Origin: Dermanyssus gallinae
Lineage: Eukaryota > Arthropoda > Arachnida > Mesostigmata > Dermanyssidae
Direction: 5' to 3'
Length of the DNA: 64,000 nucleotides
Assembly (NCBI GenBank): GCA_003439945.1
Contig: QVRM01001444.1
Location: 237,588 to 301,587 of the forward strand
The number at the start of each line of letters is the position of its first letter. The first letter of the stretch is position 1. The notes under the pieces were generated by a model that ran no database searches, was not told where the DNA came from, and saw only the letters and a list, made by a program, of their open reading frames with translations. The position numbers were made by a program, and so were the translations under genes. Below, piece after piece: positions 10,309-23,900 of the stretch.

Positions 10309-13300
10309 CGAAACAAACAACTTAAGGCCAGGCTAAATTAGGCCCTTGGTAGGATTTTTATGTAAGTGCGTGTAAACTGTCATCAACTGTGCCAAAATGT
10401 GACTGGTGTATGTAGCCGTATGTAGTTCGAGAGTCGTTAAGCGTACACTGCTTCCTCCCCTAGCACACAGGTCGTGGCCGGCACAACACAGAAGAAGACA
10501 AGCGGCTGCAGATTGCAGCAATGCCTCGCTATTACCTAGTCACATTTGTCGCTTAGTTTGTTTCGAGATAAGCATATTAGAGCCAGTGCCGTGTCAGCTA
10601 CGATGATTTCCGTATGAGGTATGTTATTCCGTGAATTTAATTTCTCTGGGTGCCAGTCATTCGTGGTAACTCATTTGTGTTGTTGCATATACGTGTATTA
10701 GCTAAGTCAAATCATATATCTATAGTACGGGTGATGAATGAGCATTGTATTTTGTAGATGTTCTACACTCCGATGGGATGATCTCTTGACGGCGTATTGC
10801 ACAAGCGGCGAAGTGGCTGCATGGAAGAATACCCACAGATTCTCGGCTCGCAAGAAAGAGAGCTGAGTTTTTAAATGTTCCAGCTAGTTATATTCATGAG
10901 ATGACAACACCGTGCTTTTAAGCGTATATATATATATATATATATATAATTGTAGCATGTTTGGCTCACGAGGTGCATGCCAGAGGAGCAAGTTGTCGAT
11001 TCACTTAGTTCCTACGATTATTAAGTAACGGCTAATTATTTTTACGTTGCGCTTAATGCAGTATTTAGATCGACGTATGTGACCTATCCGGATACCCGCT
11101 AGTGGCCAAACGAAGACGCTGATTAGTTGGGTTCCGGACGGTATGTCTCATCCTACTTCAGCGTTCTACTCTGGTAAAATTCCTACTACGTGTCGCTGTA
11201 AATGCATTTCCTAGTTGCTGTATACGGCTAGTGTTTGTATGAATGTGTCTTGATACGTCAGCATACACCTGCACGTAGGCGTGTGTATGACAGCTCAGGA
11301 TTTATTCTTCGACTTTAGTTTGTCAAATATGTTGGAATGAGAAATCGCTGGGCATGGCAACTAACCAATGTTCCACTGCGGGCAGACAGCTTGCTCATCG
11401 AGCCTACATCGCAGGAAAGGACTCACACTATACTCTACAGGTAAATCGGTCTGTTATCGATCTACGGTCGTGATGTTTCGTCCGTTTACACCGTTTTACG
11501 AACTCAATACAATCACATACCCACACTGACTGTGTCGAGAGAGTCGCCTATACAGGATACCAGCTCCCAGCTTTATGCGGGAATAAGCGTGCCAAACCAC
11601 TGCCTCTGCGAATTCTGCGTTTTTCGAGTGTGATGTAATCGTTCAGCGATAAATATGAACCTTTCCACTTAGGCGGGCATACCTTTTGCTCGCAGGCCGC
11701 GTGGAATGTCGTATTTATCAAGTGTGGATGCTTGTTAGTGAGCGGGAAAGATGCTCGAGACAAATGCTATCGATATTGTCTTGAAGTACAATGAACGTAT
11801 GCACAGATCAGGAGGTTTACCTTTGAAGCATTCTGTGGGGACTAGTTCTTTAACAGGTAGAAGCGACACAGTGTATCGTGTATTCCGCTATTCTCATGTG
11901 ACAGCTGGGACAGGAGGTAAGAGCTATGTAATGTATTTGCCAAAGTTAGACTGTATCACACTCGAACTTATACAGGAAGAGCCTTTTAGGTTTATTTCAA
12001 CGATGTATAGTACTAGAGGTAGCTTGTTCGTCCTGCAACAAAATAGTAAAGGAGAAAACCGCGATATATTTATATATGTATATGAACATATATATATTGC
12101 TACTAACATTTATCACTTGGCAAAGTAAAGTTCGCTGTGAGTTCAAGCTTGTCCAAGTAGTGCTATGACTAGGCGTCATATGAGGTCTCAAGAATTGTCG
12201 TGATATTATCTTGAAATCTTCGCTCTTCCTTTTCTGTTTTCTCGACTTTGCTTGTGGAGAGGGAAACGATAAACTATTTGGTACTTTTGTAAGCCGTACG
12301 ATTTACAACCGCAGGTACTTCAGTACGAAGCTTTGTTCTTCTTTATATATATATATATATTGTTGACTAGTGTAATGTATCCCGTTACTTCGTCAGTTTC
12401 TGCTATTCTAAGGCTTGCTAAGCGCTAGAGTTACAAACTACTCGCTCGTATCTGCCAAACAGGTGTCGTTTGTTATCGTCTAAGCTCAGGACTGCTGCCA
12501 CTGGTAGATAATTTGCAGTGGCCACCGGCCGAAACCAAATGTTAAAACACATTCGAGACGACTGCAACGGATATGTCGTCGGTAATATACCGCCCTCACT
12601 TCAACGGCAGTTCAATGCCACCCGCTAACGTTCATGCGCACAACGGTAGCGCTTTTTGCACATTGACAGCAATGCGATGTTGCAATGCCTGTGTATACGT
12701 TCATGAACGTGAACGGTGAACATAGAAGCGCCCGAGGAGCAAAGAACAGCGTCTACAACAACGATATCGCTCCATCTCATGCGCATTCCGCGAAACGATA
12801 TCGTTATGTAATTTCGTCTGCCAACAAAGTGCCAATGGTGGTCTGTAGGTGCTAGCGGTTTTAGTGTTGAAACTAGTTGATCATTGAAGCGTATTTACTC
12901 AGTCGTTACACGCATGACACCGTTGTGGTGATTTAAGCAAGGTCCTAAAGGTCTGCGAATCGCTCTGCGTCGTTAACAGCTAACATGTTTCAGGTTTGTC
13001 ATGCACTTTAGCATGACCTAGCACGGCATGTCGCCTTAAGTATCTCTACCGGTATCTGTGTGAGCTAGACATTGCTTCCGTAGATCGGCCGAGTCTGATT
13101 GGAGTCGTGGTGTGTAATTACCCGACGACCATGGGGCTAATGAAAAAGACTTCTTTCACTTACTAGATTTAGACAAGCACTTCTGTTCGCATATGGAGGG
13201 AAATATAACATCGCCATATGTGCATGCATATGTGGTGTATATATATGCTAGGTGACAAAACAACTCGTTTGAACGCCACTTTTGAGGGTGCCTTGTTCGC

Positions 13301-16300
13301 TGAGTATAACAGGCCAAATATTATGCTGTATTTTTTTTGCTTATATTACACGTGGTGAATTCTGCAGTCATCCTGAACGTACTGTGCTTTGGTTGGACTC
13401 GGTTTACCTGAGCAGAAACCTAACTTAGAAGCAACAATGTATGTAAATAAAATGTAAATATTCAAGCATTTGTGATTTACGTGGACTGGCGATTTTCTTG
13501 TAACGTAGCGTTTCACATGCGAGTGGAAATAACAACTATACGAAAGCTGGTATTAGCACCTTTTTTGTCACAGAACATACACACTTTTGCGTCCGGTTGA
13601 TAGATGGCGATTGCGCCAGGTGCGGAAAGTATATGGTAAAGATGCTTTTTGAAAGCCGTCGGCCGCAGCCCTGGAGTTTCAGGACACACATAGGATGAAT
13701 CTGTCCCTTCTTACACGATAGTGGTGCGATGCGACGACACCGCAATCTCGTTTGCTTCCCAAATGATGGTGTGAATGTCAAATAAGCCTTACTTCTAGGA
13801 AACGTAGGTGACCGTGTTTTGATCTGTTGTCTAAAATGTATCGTTATTGATTACAAATATTTAGTTACTAGCACTGACCCAGCAGAGCGGCCCTCATCGG
13901 ATCTGTCTGCGTTCCCTTTGTAGAACTACTTTAATGCTCAGGAGAGTGGCAAAGCCAAGTATTCGCTCTGGCAACAGCCTTCTACTGAACTTTAATATCC
14001 GCTACCAACTGAAACTGCTACCTGGACTGGATATCAGGCGTGCTTTGTGCAGCTCGTAATACAATTTTGTGTTCAAATTGTTAGACAGTTTTCCTCGTGA
14101 TCGAAATTTATCTGATACGAGATATGCCGCATTTTTCATCTACATCTACGTTAGGCTGGCAAGCTGCAAGGTCCTTGCCGCTTGCCAAAGTCTGGATTAG
14201 TACCTGCGAATATTTTGAGGTACGTCATATAAATTATGTCTTGTTTGGGAAACCAGAAAAGGACGATTTATTTACATAACTTCGCTATGTTAGCACTTTG
14301 GATGGAACAATTGTCTCCGCGAACAAAAAAAAATACAATTGTCTCTACCGAAACCAGAAAATATTTCACTTTGGGAATAAGAAGTGTTGCTGCTGAAAGT
14401 GTTGGCATATTATATACCACGTGACGAGCTGTCTGGCGCCGCGGCAGATCCGGTACTAAGTATCCTAGGGCGGCAGTGGAAACGTGTGTTGAAAATTAGG
14501 ACATTTAATCGTCTTGTAATGCAATTTGTTGACAAATGAACTGAAGCTAATATGCTTCATCAAATATTTTGAACATAGTTTCGTGCTTAACACAGCTGTT
14601 GCGTACTAAGGTAACGAAAAGTTTTTGTTTGCTCACGTGAAGCTACTCAGTAAGGCTGGGTCACAATGTTTTCCTTTCGTATGCACCGTGGTACTTAGGC
14701 TTAAAGCCTCGTGTGAAGATTCAACCGAAGTTGCACAGGACGAGTTAGCGTAGCGGAGTTGCTATTAGACGGCAAACGCATTCGCGTGTCGACGCCTACA
14801 ATTGTTCCTACCGATTTCACAGTTAAGTTCCGACTATCAAGTATTTTAGCTCGTCTGATGTATTTGATTATTCAGGAAAAAGGCCTGACATAGTTTTTAT
14901 TTGGCTTAGCGGTTTCTAGGAAAGCTTCGAGCCACTCCAACCACTGTTTTTACAATATTTTTATTACTTCGATGTTTCCTTTCCCGTGACTGATTTTATC
15001 GGGTTGATGCAAAAGTTCATGCCGTGTTGCGCCTAAAACAAAAACAGGATTTTTTTAGAACAAATGGGCTTATTTTATAAATATAGTCTCCCCTCTTTCA
15101 AGAAAATCTTGTCAACGAGTAACCTGTTTTTCGATCCTTCTTTTGAAAAAGTCTTGATTTGCAAAGAGAGATGTTGTAGCTCAGTTTGGACGTCTTCGAA
15201 AAACTTCCATTTCTTTTAGTGAAATAGTTTTGACGAAACCGGAATAACTGATAGTTCAAAGGTGCAAGGGACGGGGAGTATAGTGGGTGCTTAAATAATT
15301 CCCAGACCAATTCGTATATTTTTTTAAGGCTGGTGTTACCCACATGAGGTTGCGTGTTGTCTTGGTTAAAGATGACCCCTTCCTGTTTACGAGTTGTGAC
15401 ACGTGTTTGGGTAATTTTTTATTGAACTTGTTTATATTGGTGTTGTTGGCAGGTGATATCTGTCAATCTAAAATGTAGAGCACCTTTAAAAAAAAATAGC
15501 GGAAAGCAAAAAGCTCTGCTTTTTTTAGGACTAGGATGCCGGCAGACAGCCATATTCTTAATTTGAATATTATCACTTGGGAAGTTGATGCACAAGCCTA
15601 GTGTCCGCTAATCGAAGTTACTACTTGGCATGTGACATACGGCTTGGTTAAGGTATTAAAACGACGCCGTTTAATTACGTTGCATTCATTATACACTTTA
15701 ACTTCATGTTTAAGGAAGAGTCACATTTTATTTAAAAAAATAATGTTGGAATGTTTGATAAAGTGAAGATTGACGGATTTAGTTGCGATTGATCTATAAA
15801 GCCACAAGAGGAATAGTGCCATAAGTAGATCCTACTGTTCCAGTAGCGTAGTTTGCTTGCAACTCCGTTGTCATAAGCTTATATTCGATCCGGTCGCAGC
15901 GCATAACGGATGCCAGTACAGTACAATAGAAATGTCTCCTTTGGGGTCGAGCAAGGGGAATGAATTGCTCGCGGTCGCGGGCTAGGCGAGCTGTTCGCCA
16001 AACAAATGAGTGGTAAACGACTGCCACACTGGCAAGCTCAGGCGGTTGAATAGAACCGTGACTCCGTAGGCTGTTTGATCGTACGTGGTAGTACCTGTAA
16101 ATCTGATCGTTGCGTATGAGACATTTAAGAACGCGGTAGTCAACACGACGCTGCTACTTTGCGACACTTGAGAGTACGCTTCTGTTACGCGTCAAGTTGC
16201 ACCTTTTTTAGACTCTCTTTTAAAACTTGTCCTGAATACGCTGCAGCGAACATATGTAAATCCATGGCCTAGAAAGGTGCCAAAACGTGAGCATAGTATG

Positions 16301-16644
16301 ACCATTTTGGCACTACGAGGGCTTCATAAAGGCGCAAGTATTTGGACGCATCTTGTGATGCGAATACCCTCAGTATAAGATTGCTCAGTCGAGAGGCAGC
16401 TTTTGCTGAATCAACAATGTATGCTGCAAAACTTCATATTCCTATCGAACGCAACTCTTAGGTTCTTGTAGGATGCTACCTTGGTTATAGGGAAATTCTT
16501 TAGCTGATATATGAAATTGTCGGGAGCTTTTTCAGGAGCCCGCACTTTGAAACAGAGATCATCAGATCATTTACACTCTCACCAGGTGGCAATAACATTA
16601 ATGGCTGGATCGGTAATCCCTAGCAAGTTGTTTATGTATATTTT

Positions 16645-16699
<55 letters not shown>

Positions 16700-17431
16700 C
16701 CATACCATGTCATATATGCATTGTTTCATATTGTCACATATTGTATCATGATCATATTTGTATTGTTTTCAATATACGTACTTCTGAAAGAAAAACGTAA
16801 CTAACCGCTAGTAGGCGAGTGCTATTTGAATTTGCATGCGCCCATTTGGCCATCCGCTAAGCAAGCAATCCGTTTACGAATTTATCGCTGGGCACGGCTT
16901 TTGGAGAGATTTATCGCTGACTCCTTAGATTATTGGAGCGTATATAAAAAATGTACCCTAGCAATTTACATTTGCGTAATTGATGTAATGCAGAAAAAGT
17001 GAGTCAATACTAGGAACAACATCACCTAACTAGTTTTGGGGGGCACCTGATCCACAGGTGTCTTAGGAAAGTGTCTAGAACGGCTTCCGCTAACGTTCTG
17101 TATTTAGACAGATAAAGCTCCCAGACAGGAGAGCAATATGTATGTTTGGGAAGAACAAAACACTTATAAAGGCGAATGTACATATGAAGAGTCGTTAAAA
17201 TGAAGCAGCGGAAGGTGGTTTATCTAATGCGCAATGATGCCTCCACAATATTGATAATGTGAAGGCTAAAATTAAGATCAGGCATAATATATTGTGTATG
17301 TTTAGGTCCCGTGTATGAGGGACGGTCGGGAAAATGCAGTCGTTAATTTTATAGTCGAATATAAGTGCACCACATTTCTATATGTATTTTTTAATTGTTA
17401 ACCAAACCATCTTCTTGATCAATAGTGACTG
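9134..17431. other. Gene-poor stretch between CPSF6 and the first parkin exon seen
   Basis: No conserved coding exon was recognised. It contains (TA)n tracts near 10281-10310, 10925-10949, 12344-12361 and 16649-16697. It should include the missing 5' exon(s) of parkin, with the start and most of the ubiquitin-like domain, unless these lie further away. Confidence 0.6.
16649..16697. repeat. (TA)n microsatellite
   Basis: Long uninterrupted TA run. Confidence 0.95.
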
Positions 17432-17531
17432 TATGATGACTGAACTTATCTACCAATTCAATGGTGAATAGAACTGGAATACATATATGTATACAGTAAT
17501 GTAATAATCCTCCTCGCCCCTTAGGTTTGGT

Positions 17532-17581
<50 letters not shown>

Positions 17582-17728
17582 GACCCCCTCCGCAGTGATT
17601 CGGCACCCGCGGGGAGAGTCTCATATACTGGAACTTCGTGGGCTTTTATGATGACTGAACATACCTACCAATTGTGGCACCCTACAATGGTGAATAGAAC
17701 TGGAATACATATATGTATACAGTAATGT
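17432..17728. repeat. Direct repeat of about 70 bp flanking a (TA)n tract
   Basis: TATGATGACTGAAC ... CCAATT ... ATGGTGAATAGAACTGG ... GTATACAGTAATGT occurs at 17432-17502 and again at 17647-17728. The second copy has a short insertion after CCAATT (GTGGCACCCTA). A (TA)n at 17535-17578 lies between them. The second copy ends about 40 bp before a parkin exon. Confidence 0.85.
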
Positions 17729-17768
17729 GTTCACTTGCTCATTGTGTTTGTGTGTGTGCAAACAATAG

Positions 17769-17961
17769 GACTTCGATGTCGGCGACCAGACGATCGTTCA
17801 TGCAGTGAAGCAGCGAGCACCTGGCGCGGCGGCGGCAGGTTCCCATCATACTTCGATAAGCATTCCCGAGGTAACCGTTGAGACCGCCTGTCCACTGGCT
17901 GAGTCCATTGTCAAGCTGCAGCTCACGGACAGCGATCGGCAGAGTCTTGGCACGACGATTG
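17769..17961 (+). CDS. park: Parkin exon: end of Ubl domain and linker
   Basis: The acceptor is AACAATAG|GAC and the donor ATTG|GTAAGT. It reads DFDVGDQTIVHAVKQRAPG, then an Ala-rich/Ser-rich linker and ETACPLAESIVKLQLTDSD. The start aligns with the human segment around Ser65 (DLDQQSIVHIVQ). The exon ends with one base of the next codon. Confidence 0.85.
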
Positions 17962-20900
17962 GTAAGTAGCTATAGTAATAGCTAATAGTGTCAGACGTAT
18001 GGGTAAATTTGGTAGTTATTGTCATAATCATGGCGATCATTATGGAACATTGTTGTTGTTGTTGTTGTGGGCTTTTTGCATAACGTTTGGTGCATGGACG
18101 CTTCCAGTGCTTCTTCTGTTCTTACAACCACACGCGCACTAATTACATCATTTTTTCCACCTAAATAGGTTCTTTTTACTCTTAGCCGTTCTAAGTGAAA
18201 AAAAAGACGCAAAGTATTTTTTTAAATAAAAAAGTATCTTTTTCTGAACTTTGTTTGGTGTTAGTCAAAAGTTCTGAACGCCGTTCGTTCGCGTACACTG
18301 TTTGCGGGCGGACTTCCTCCTATTTTACACACTTGATGTTCTGCGAGCTTCAGTTACTGCTAGTGTTTCTACGTGACTGCAATGTGCATTCTAGTACAGC
18401 TACTGAATGACTGTTGTCTAACTTTTATTGGTTCTGTTTATAATTGTCAGCTCTAATAAACTTTATGAAATTAAATGGGGTTTACGTTTCATTATGATAT
18501 GATAATCGATATGCAGCGACATACGTTTGCTATTGGTTCTGTTTATAATTGTCAGCTCTAATAAACTTTATGGAATTAAATGGGGTTTACGTTTCATTAT
18601 GATATGATAATCGATATGCAGCGACATACGTTTGCTATTAGTTCTGTTTATAATTGTCAGCTCTAATAAACTTTATGGAATTAAATGGGGTTTACGTTTC
18701 ATTATGATATGATAATCGATATGCAGCGATATACGTTTGCTGTGGGCACCGAAATGTTATGTCATATTCACACGAGCCTGTTTGCTGCACGAAGTTGTTG
18801 TTGTTGTTGCGCTTTGGGATCAATGATCTACAAAGTATGCTTACTTCTTTGTCATGAGAGAGCGTATGTATTTAACTTTCGAACATCTTACTACACATTT
18901 ATTTCCTCAATATTTGATTGTGCTAATCATCTTACTATGGATTCCTTATACGCTGGCCTATTATTAACACGTTGTACTTCGTGATGTGTCGTGCAGATGT
19001 TCGCCGGATCCATTTCTTCGTCTACTGCATGCGGCCATGCGGACAGGTTTGTCCTGGAAAGCTTCGTGTGCGTTGCGCTACCTGCCAACAGGGAACGTTG
19101 TTACTTCTGGAAGATCCCGCGTGTTGGGATGACGTTCTTCTCAAGGGTCGAATTAGGGGAATGTACGTACGCGTATATCTATATATATATTTTTTCTGCA
19201 ATAACTCGATAGCTAGTACGTAATGAGATTATTTTTATTTACTACAATTCGACACAGCTCATTTTTAGTAAGGCATCCTCTCCTGATCTAATTTTAGTGT
19301 ATTTATATATGGTGTGCTTTATAGGTATAGTGGTAGTGGAATGAAGAAACTGCGGAGGTAGTATTGAAAAGAAAAAATAGAGGAAGGAGCACAGAAGGAC
19401 AGTGCTAGGAACCCGGCTAAAATATATGCACGCAAATGCAAAGTGCTGGCATTTTGTTTACGGAATAAAACGGCAAGATAAACAGCAATGAATTAGTATA
19501 TTAAGGCTTCTAGGGAAAAAAAGAGTTAGGTGATTCAGGGTATATGTAACTAATGAGGGGCAAAGCATGACGGACTTTGAGCACGAAGAAGTGTATATTA
19601 AAGAAGAGATGCACGGGGCGCTACAAACATTGTTTTTCATTAATGTTGGAATTACTGAGGCAAAGTCGAGAAGGAATACGAGTATAATCACAGGGGTAGA
19701 GAAAATAGAACACCTTATTAGAAGAATAGAAAGGAGGTTGTAAATGCGTTGGGCGGGGACTACATTATACTATATTATTTTTGCCGGGGGTGACTTATCG
19801 GGAAGTCGGCGTAAGGGGAGGTTATTTTTGTTGCCGAAAGATGGCGTTCATAATGATGATTTGAAAAATGACGGCCGATTACCATTACACTAATTTATTA
19901 TCGTAGTTTCATGCAAACTTGTAAGCGTCAATTACAGAATGGGTTAGAATTGAATGGTAAAATTGAGGAAGGACAATACAAGTTTGACAAGGGATACAGG
20001 TTAGACGACTAACATATGGTTTATTGAGTCAAATAGTTGAGATATCGAAGATGTATATTTGTAATTTTAAATCTAAAAGCCTACAATATGGCCATCAGAG
20101 ATCAAACCTTGTATAAGCTTATGACAGATGAAGAGTTCGTACTCGTATGAGTTCGGATGAGTAAGTTGAGTAGCGTTGTAAAAGGATATTTATAGGGAAA
20201 ACACAGGGAAATGATGAAACGAAAGGAGGGTCGCTCAAGTTAATATGATATTGCTTAAGGGGTACGACAAGGTTGCCCCTTATTATCGGTATTTTTTTTA
20301 AAGTATAGTCGCATATAGAAAGCATCGCGACAAAGGTTAGCAGTACAGGGTTGGGGCGGCAGGTTGGGGAGGGGGGAATATTTGTTAGAATTCCTCTCTT
20401 GCTCATTGCAGATGACACGATGGTTTTGGGAAGCGATGTGAAGGGACGGGGTAAACTACAGGTGGGGTAGAACTAGCACACAGACAGAAGTGGCGGGCAG
20501 CACTTACGACGAAAACTAGTTTAAAGAAAGTATTCGGAAATATGGAATCAGAAACGGGTGGAGTGGACTCGTTATACTAATAGTATAAGGGACAGCGGCC
20601 TGTTAGCGCACGCAAAAACGCATGTCTGTTGAACATGAGCGGGCAGCGGGCAAGGTATGAGGTGTTAGAAGCAACGGTTTGTCGCGTATGCAGGAATGAA
20701 GGGTATCGTTAGATAGTTTATTTAGGGAGCGTGAACAGATACGTGAGATTATGGGGATCGAATATTGGGGAGAGCGTTAGGATTAGTTTTACCAATTGCT
20801 AGGACTTGAGCTATTTGTAAACAAGTGTCCGCGTATCGTCACCGTTGCGCTAGAGGAATGCCACGGCATGGTTATATAGAATGTGATTTTTAAATTAATG

Positions 20901-23900
20901 TTATATTCAATGGTCAGCGTAAATGCATTACGCTTCAAATAATGTTCGTTCTCTGAAAGACACTAGATTAGCAGAGAAAGCGAGATGTGTCGATAATAGA
21001 GTAAATCATTTCTTGGTTTGCTACGCGAAACGCGATCAGTTGCCAAAATGAAGGGTGTTCTGGTACGGAAGCGGAGTTCTACTTCAAGTGCGCTGCTCAT
21101 ACGCCAAACCCAGAAACAGCAGCTCCTTTGGAACATGTGAAGAACAACTTCCAGGAGGTGCCCTGCATTGCCTGTCAGGATGTCAGGTAGGTGGTTAAAT
21201 ATTTTGTGAACCCAGGACATGTTTAAAAGTTTATGCTGCGTATCAAAGTTTATTTTGGTCGGATTCAGAGCAATGTAATGTATACTGGCTAACAAAGAGG
21301 CCCTATCGACTCACCATTAGCTTTTTTTTATTAATATGTGGCCTTGTGAACTGTGGCTTTAACAAAGCAGTCAAGTTGTATAAAAATATGTTTGTTTCAC
21401 ATCAGTTCTTCAATAACTGCAGAAGGGATTAGATGTTACTTCTGTATGTAAAAATGTGAGTAACGAATGAAAATGTATAAAACGTGTCTATTTATTCATA
21501 AAATGTTCTATGAACGAAGGGACCTTCCGGAATTTTTTTTGAATGGGGGTTGGATGGTAGTGCACCATCTCTTTTTATTGAGACATCTGTGCTCCCCGTT
21601 TTTTTTTTTCGACTATAGTCGATTTTTAATCCACTCTGGCATTAACCTTGTTTAAATTGGAAACCTTGAAAACCAATTTAGGAGTGGCCGCCGGTCTGGG
21701 TCTCGAACCCAGGCGTCCCGAATGCAAGACAAAGGCTTTTGCCACTAAGCCATATTGCTCGGTTTCAAGAATCCTTTGTCTTGAACAGTAAAAACAATGT
21801 ACTAGTTTAACGGATAGCACGAAAACTGAAGATGACAGGGCGTGCTTTTATTCGCGCTCTAACTAATTGCCACGCTTGTGTCGACCGTATCTTGCAGTCA
21901 GGTCATTGTGGTGTTCGCGTGTGAATCGTCGCACGTCATTTGCCTGGAGTGCTTCGTTACCTACTGTATGTCGAGGTTAAACGAACGCAAGTTTGTGCAG
22001 TCTGACAAGCTCGGCTATACGCTCGGCTGTCCGGTGAACTGTCCGGACTCGTTAATCAAGGACCCACATCATTTCCGGATGCTCGGCACTCAGCAGTATG
22101 ATCGGTGAGCACGCGGTGTCGCTGTTTTCTTTCGGGACGGGGGACGTGGGAGGGATTTTAGCCGAGGGAGAAACAATACATGAATCATAGTCCCACTTGC
22201 AAGAAATGTGTTCTGTCGGTTACCTGCATCTCGCATTGCGTTTATGGCATAGCCTCTCCGGTAACGTGTAACGATGGTTTTCCCGGAGACTTCCGAGGAG
22301 TTGCATTGCAGCGCCCAATCTTTTCTACAAACGCGTTTCTAGGGCAGTTTTGTTTGTTGGCGCACTATCGCTGTAAAACTCCCCAATGTTTGGATGAGAC
22401 GCTCGACCAAATAAACGGGGTATTCCGGTATTTGAACAAGGTCAGAAGTTGGTTTTGTCATGTTGGAGTGCAACGGTGCGCCGGGTGCTGAGGACGAACA
22501 TCTTCTCGGGTCTTATTGTCACGTATATAATATAAATTGTAAATGAGAAGCCCACTTCTTAACCAGCCCGCAGAGTTTTGCAGAGAGACCGTGACGGTCT
22601 AGTCTCTTGACGCAATTCTTTATCCATTTTCCATAGGTTAGCTAAGCTATGCCAGCGTAATAGTTCACTGATGTTCTCGTCGTGTTATCTTGTCTAATTG
22701 GTCTGCTACAAATTGATAGCACGTCAGGTATTTTATTTTGAGAACTCGCTGTACATTCAATTTCCGAGAAGTTAATTCTGGGTCTGTACAGCCGCCCTGC
22801 TATTTTCATCGGAACTTTGCTGCCGTTCATTTTGCTCTTACCGGCGAGAGACTAACGCCTGGTGGCCTGTTCGTAATCGAAGTCCTATTTTCTACATGTG
22901 AACGAGCTATTTTTCTACCGTGAGACCACAAGATAGAATTTTTTCTGTTCTGGCTAATGTGTCGATTGAGTAGGTTTCAATGAACATGATACACCCGTTC
23001 CTATTGTCTCCCCAGAAGCGCCACACCCAGTTCGAAATACGACGCTTTCGCCTCTACAATAACGCTGCATTATATCTGATGCTCTTAGACACTCCGGAAT
23101 ACAGTTATATGCGCGGATGACGGCTTTTTGCCCTTGTGTGCACTTTGACCCCTAAAATTATACTGATCGCTAGACCAAACACAGCATTTCCACTGCTCGA
23201 AGGTGCTCACAAATAGATATTGTTTTACCGTGCTCCATTTTCAGATATCAACGATTTGCTACGGAAGACTTTATTTTGAAGGCTGGCGGCATATTTTGTC
23301 CACGTCCGGGCTGCGGTGCAGGAATTCTGCTTGACGAGACGTTGTCAAAATGTACCAAAATCACCTGTTCTAGAATTGAGGGACAAGGATGCGGGGTAGG
23401 TCATACAATTTACATATATATAATTTTTAATTGTCGGTTATAATAAATACATATTCGCGAACATTGCCTAGTTGATACGAGATGCATGGCTTGATTGAAG
23501 CTCAAAGAACGCAAAGGTCTACCAGGAGTGTCTCGTATTGGTTAATCTTCATGAAGTGAATCTTCATGTGTGTAAGACGTAGCACATTTAGTTGCACAGA
23601 ATTATATTTTTTAAGATAAAAGTAATTACATTGATATTGTTGCTGCGCATTTTTAAAGGCAGTTGAGGATTGACACAGTGAGTGCTTTATGCCTGCAACC
23701 AACGACACTTAATCATTTAGCATTACTCAGTTAAGCTGCATTTACTTGTCTTTGTCATAACTATTGCTGTAATTCTGTTTTTGTGTGACCATTTCGTCAC
23801 CGCATCCGGTTATTATTGTGGCGAGGTAGTTTGTCTTCTGTCGCGACTGTCTTCAAGGCGCACATATGGGGCCCTGCCAAGAGGAAGATATTGCAGAGAA

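Noticed and set aside
11391..11441. Possible upstream parkin Ubl exon (RAYIAGKDSHYTLQ followed by GTAAAT, phase 0)
   Set aside because: AGK...LQ and the donor fit, but the segment is two residues shorter than a normal Ubl between the Lys and the exon end. The upstream part has no Ubl similarity and no clear acceptor. Could be chance.
11751..12128. 125-codon plus-strand frame in the gap upstream of parkin
   Set aside because: It ends in TA-rich sequence translated as YIYVYEHIYIAT and has no recognisable domain or splice context.
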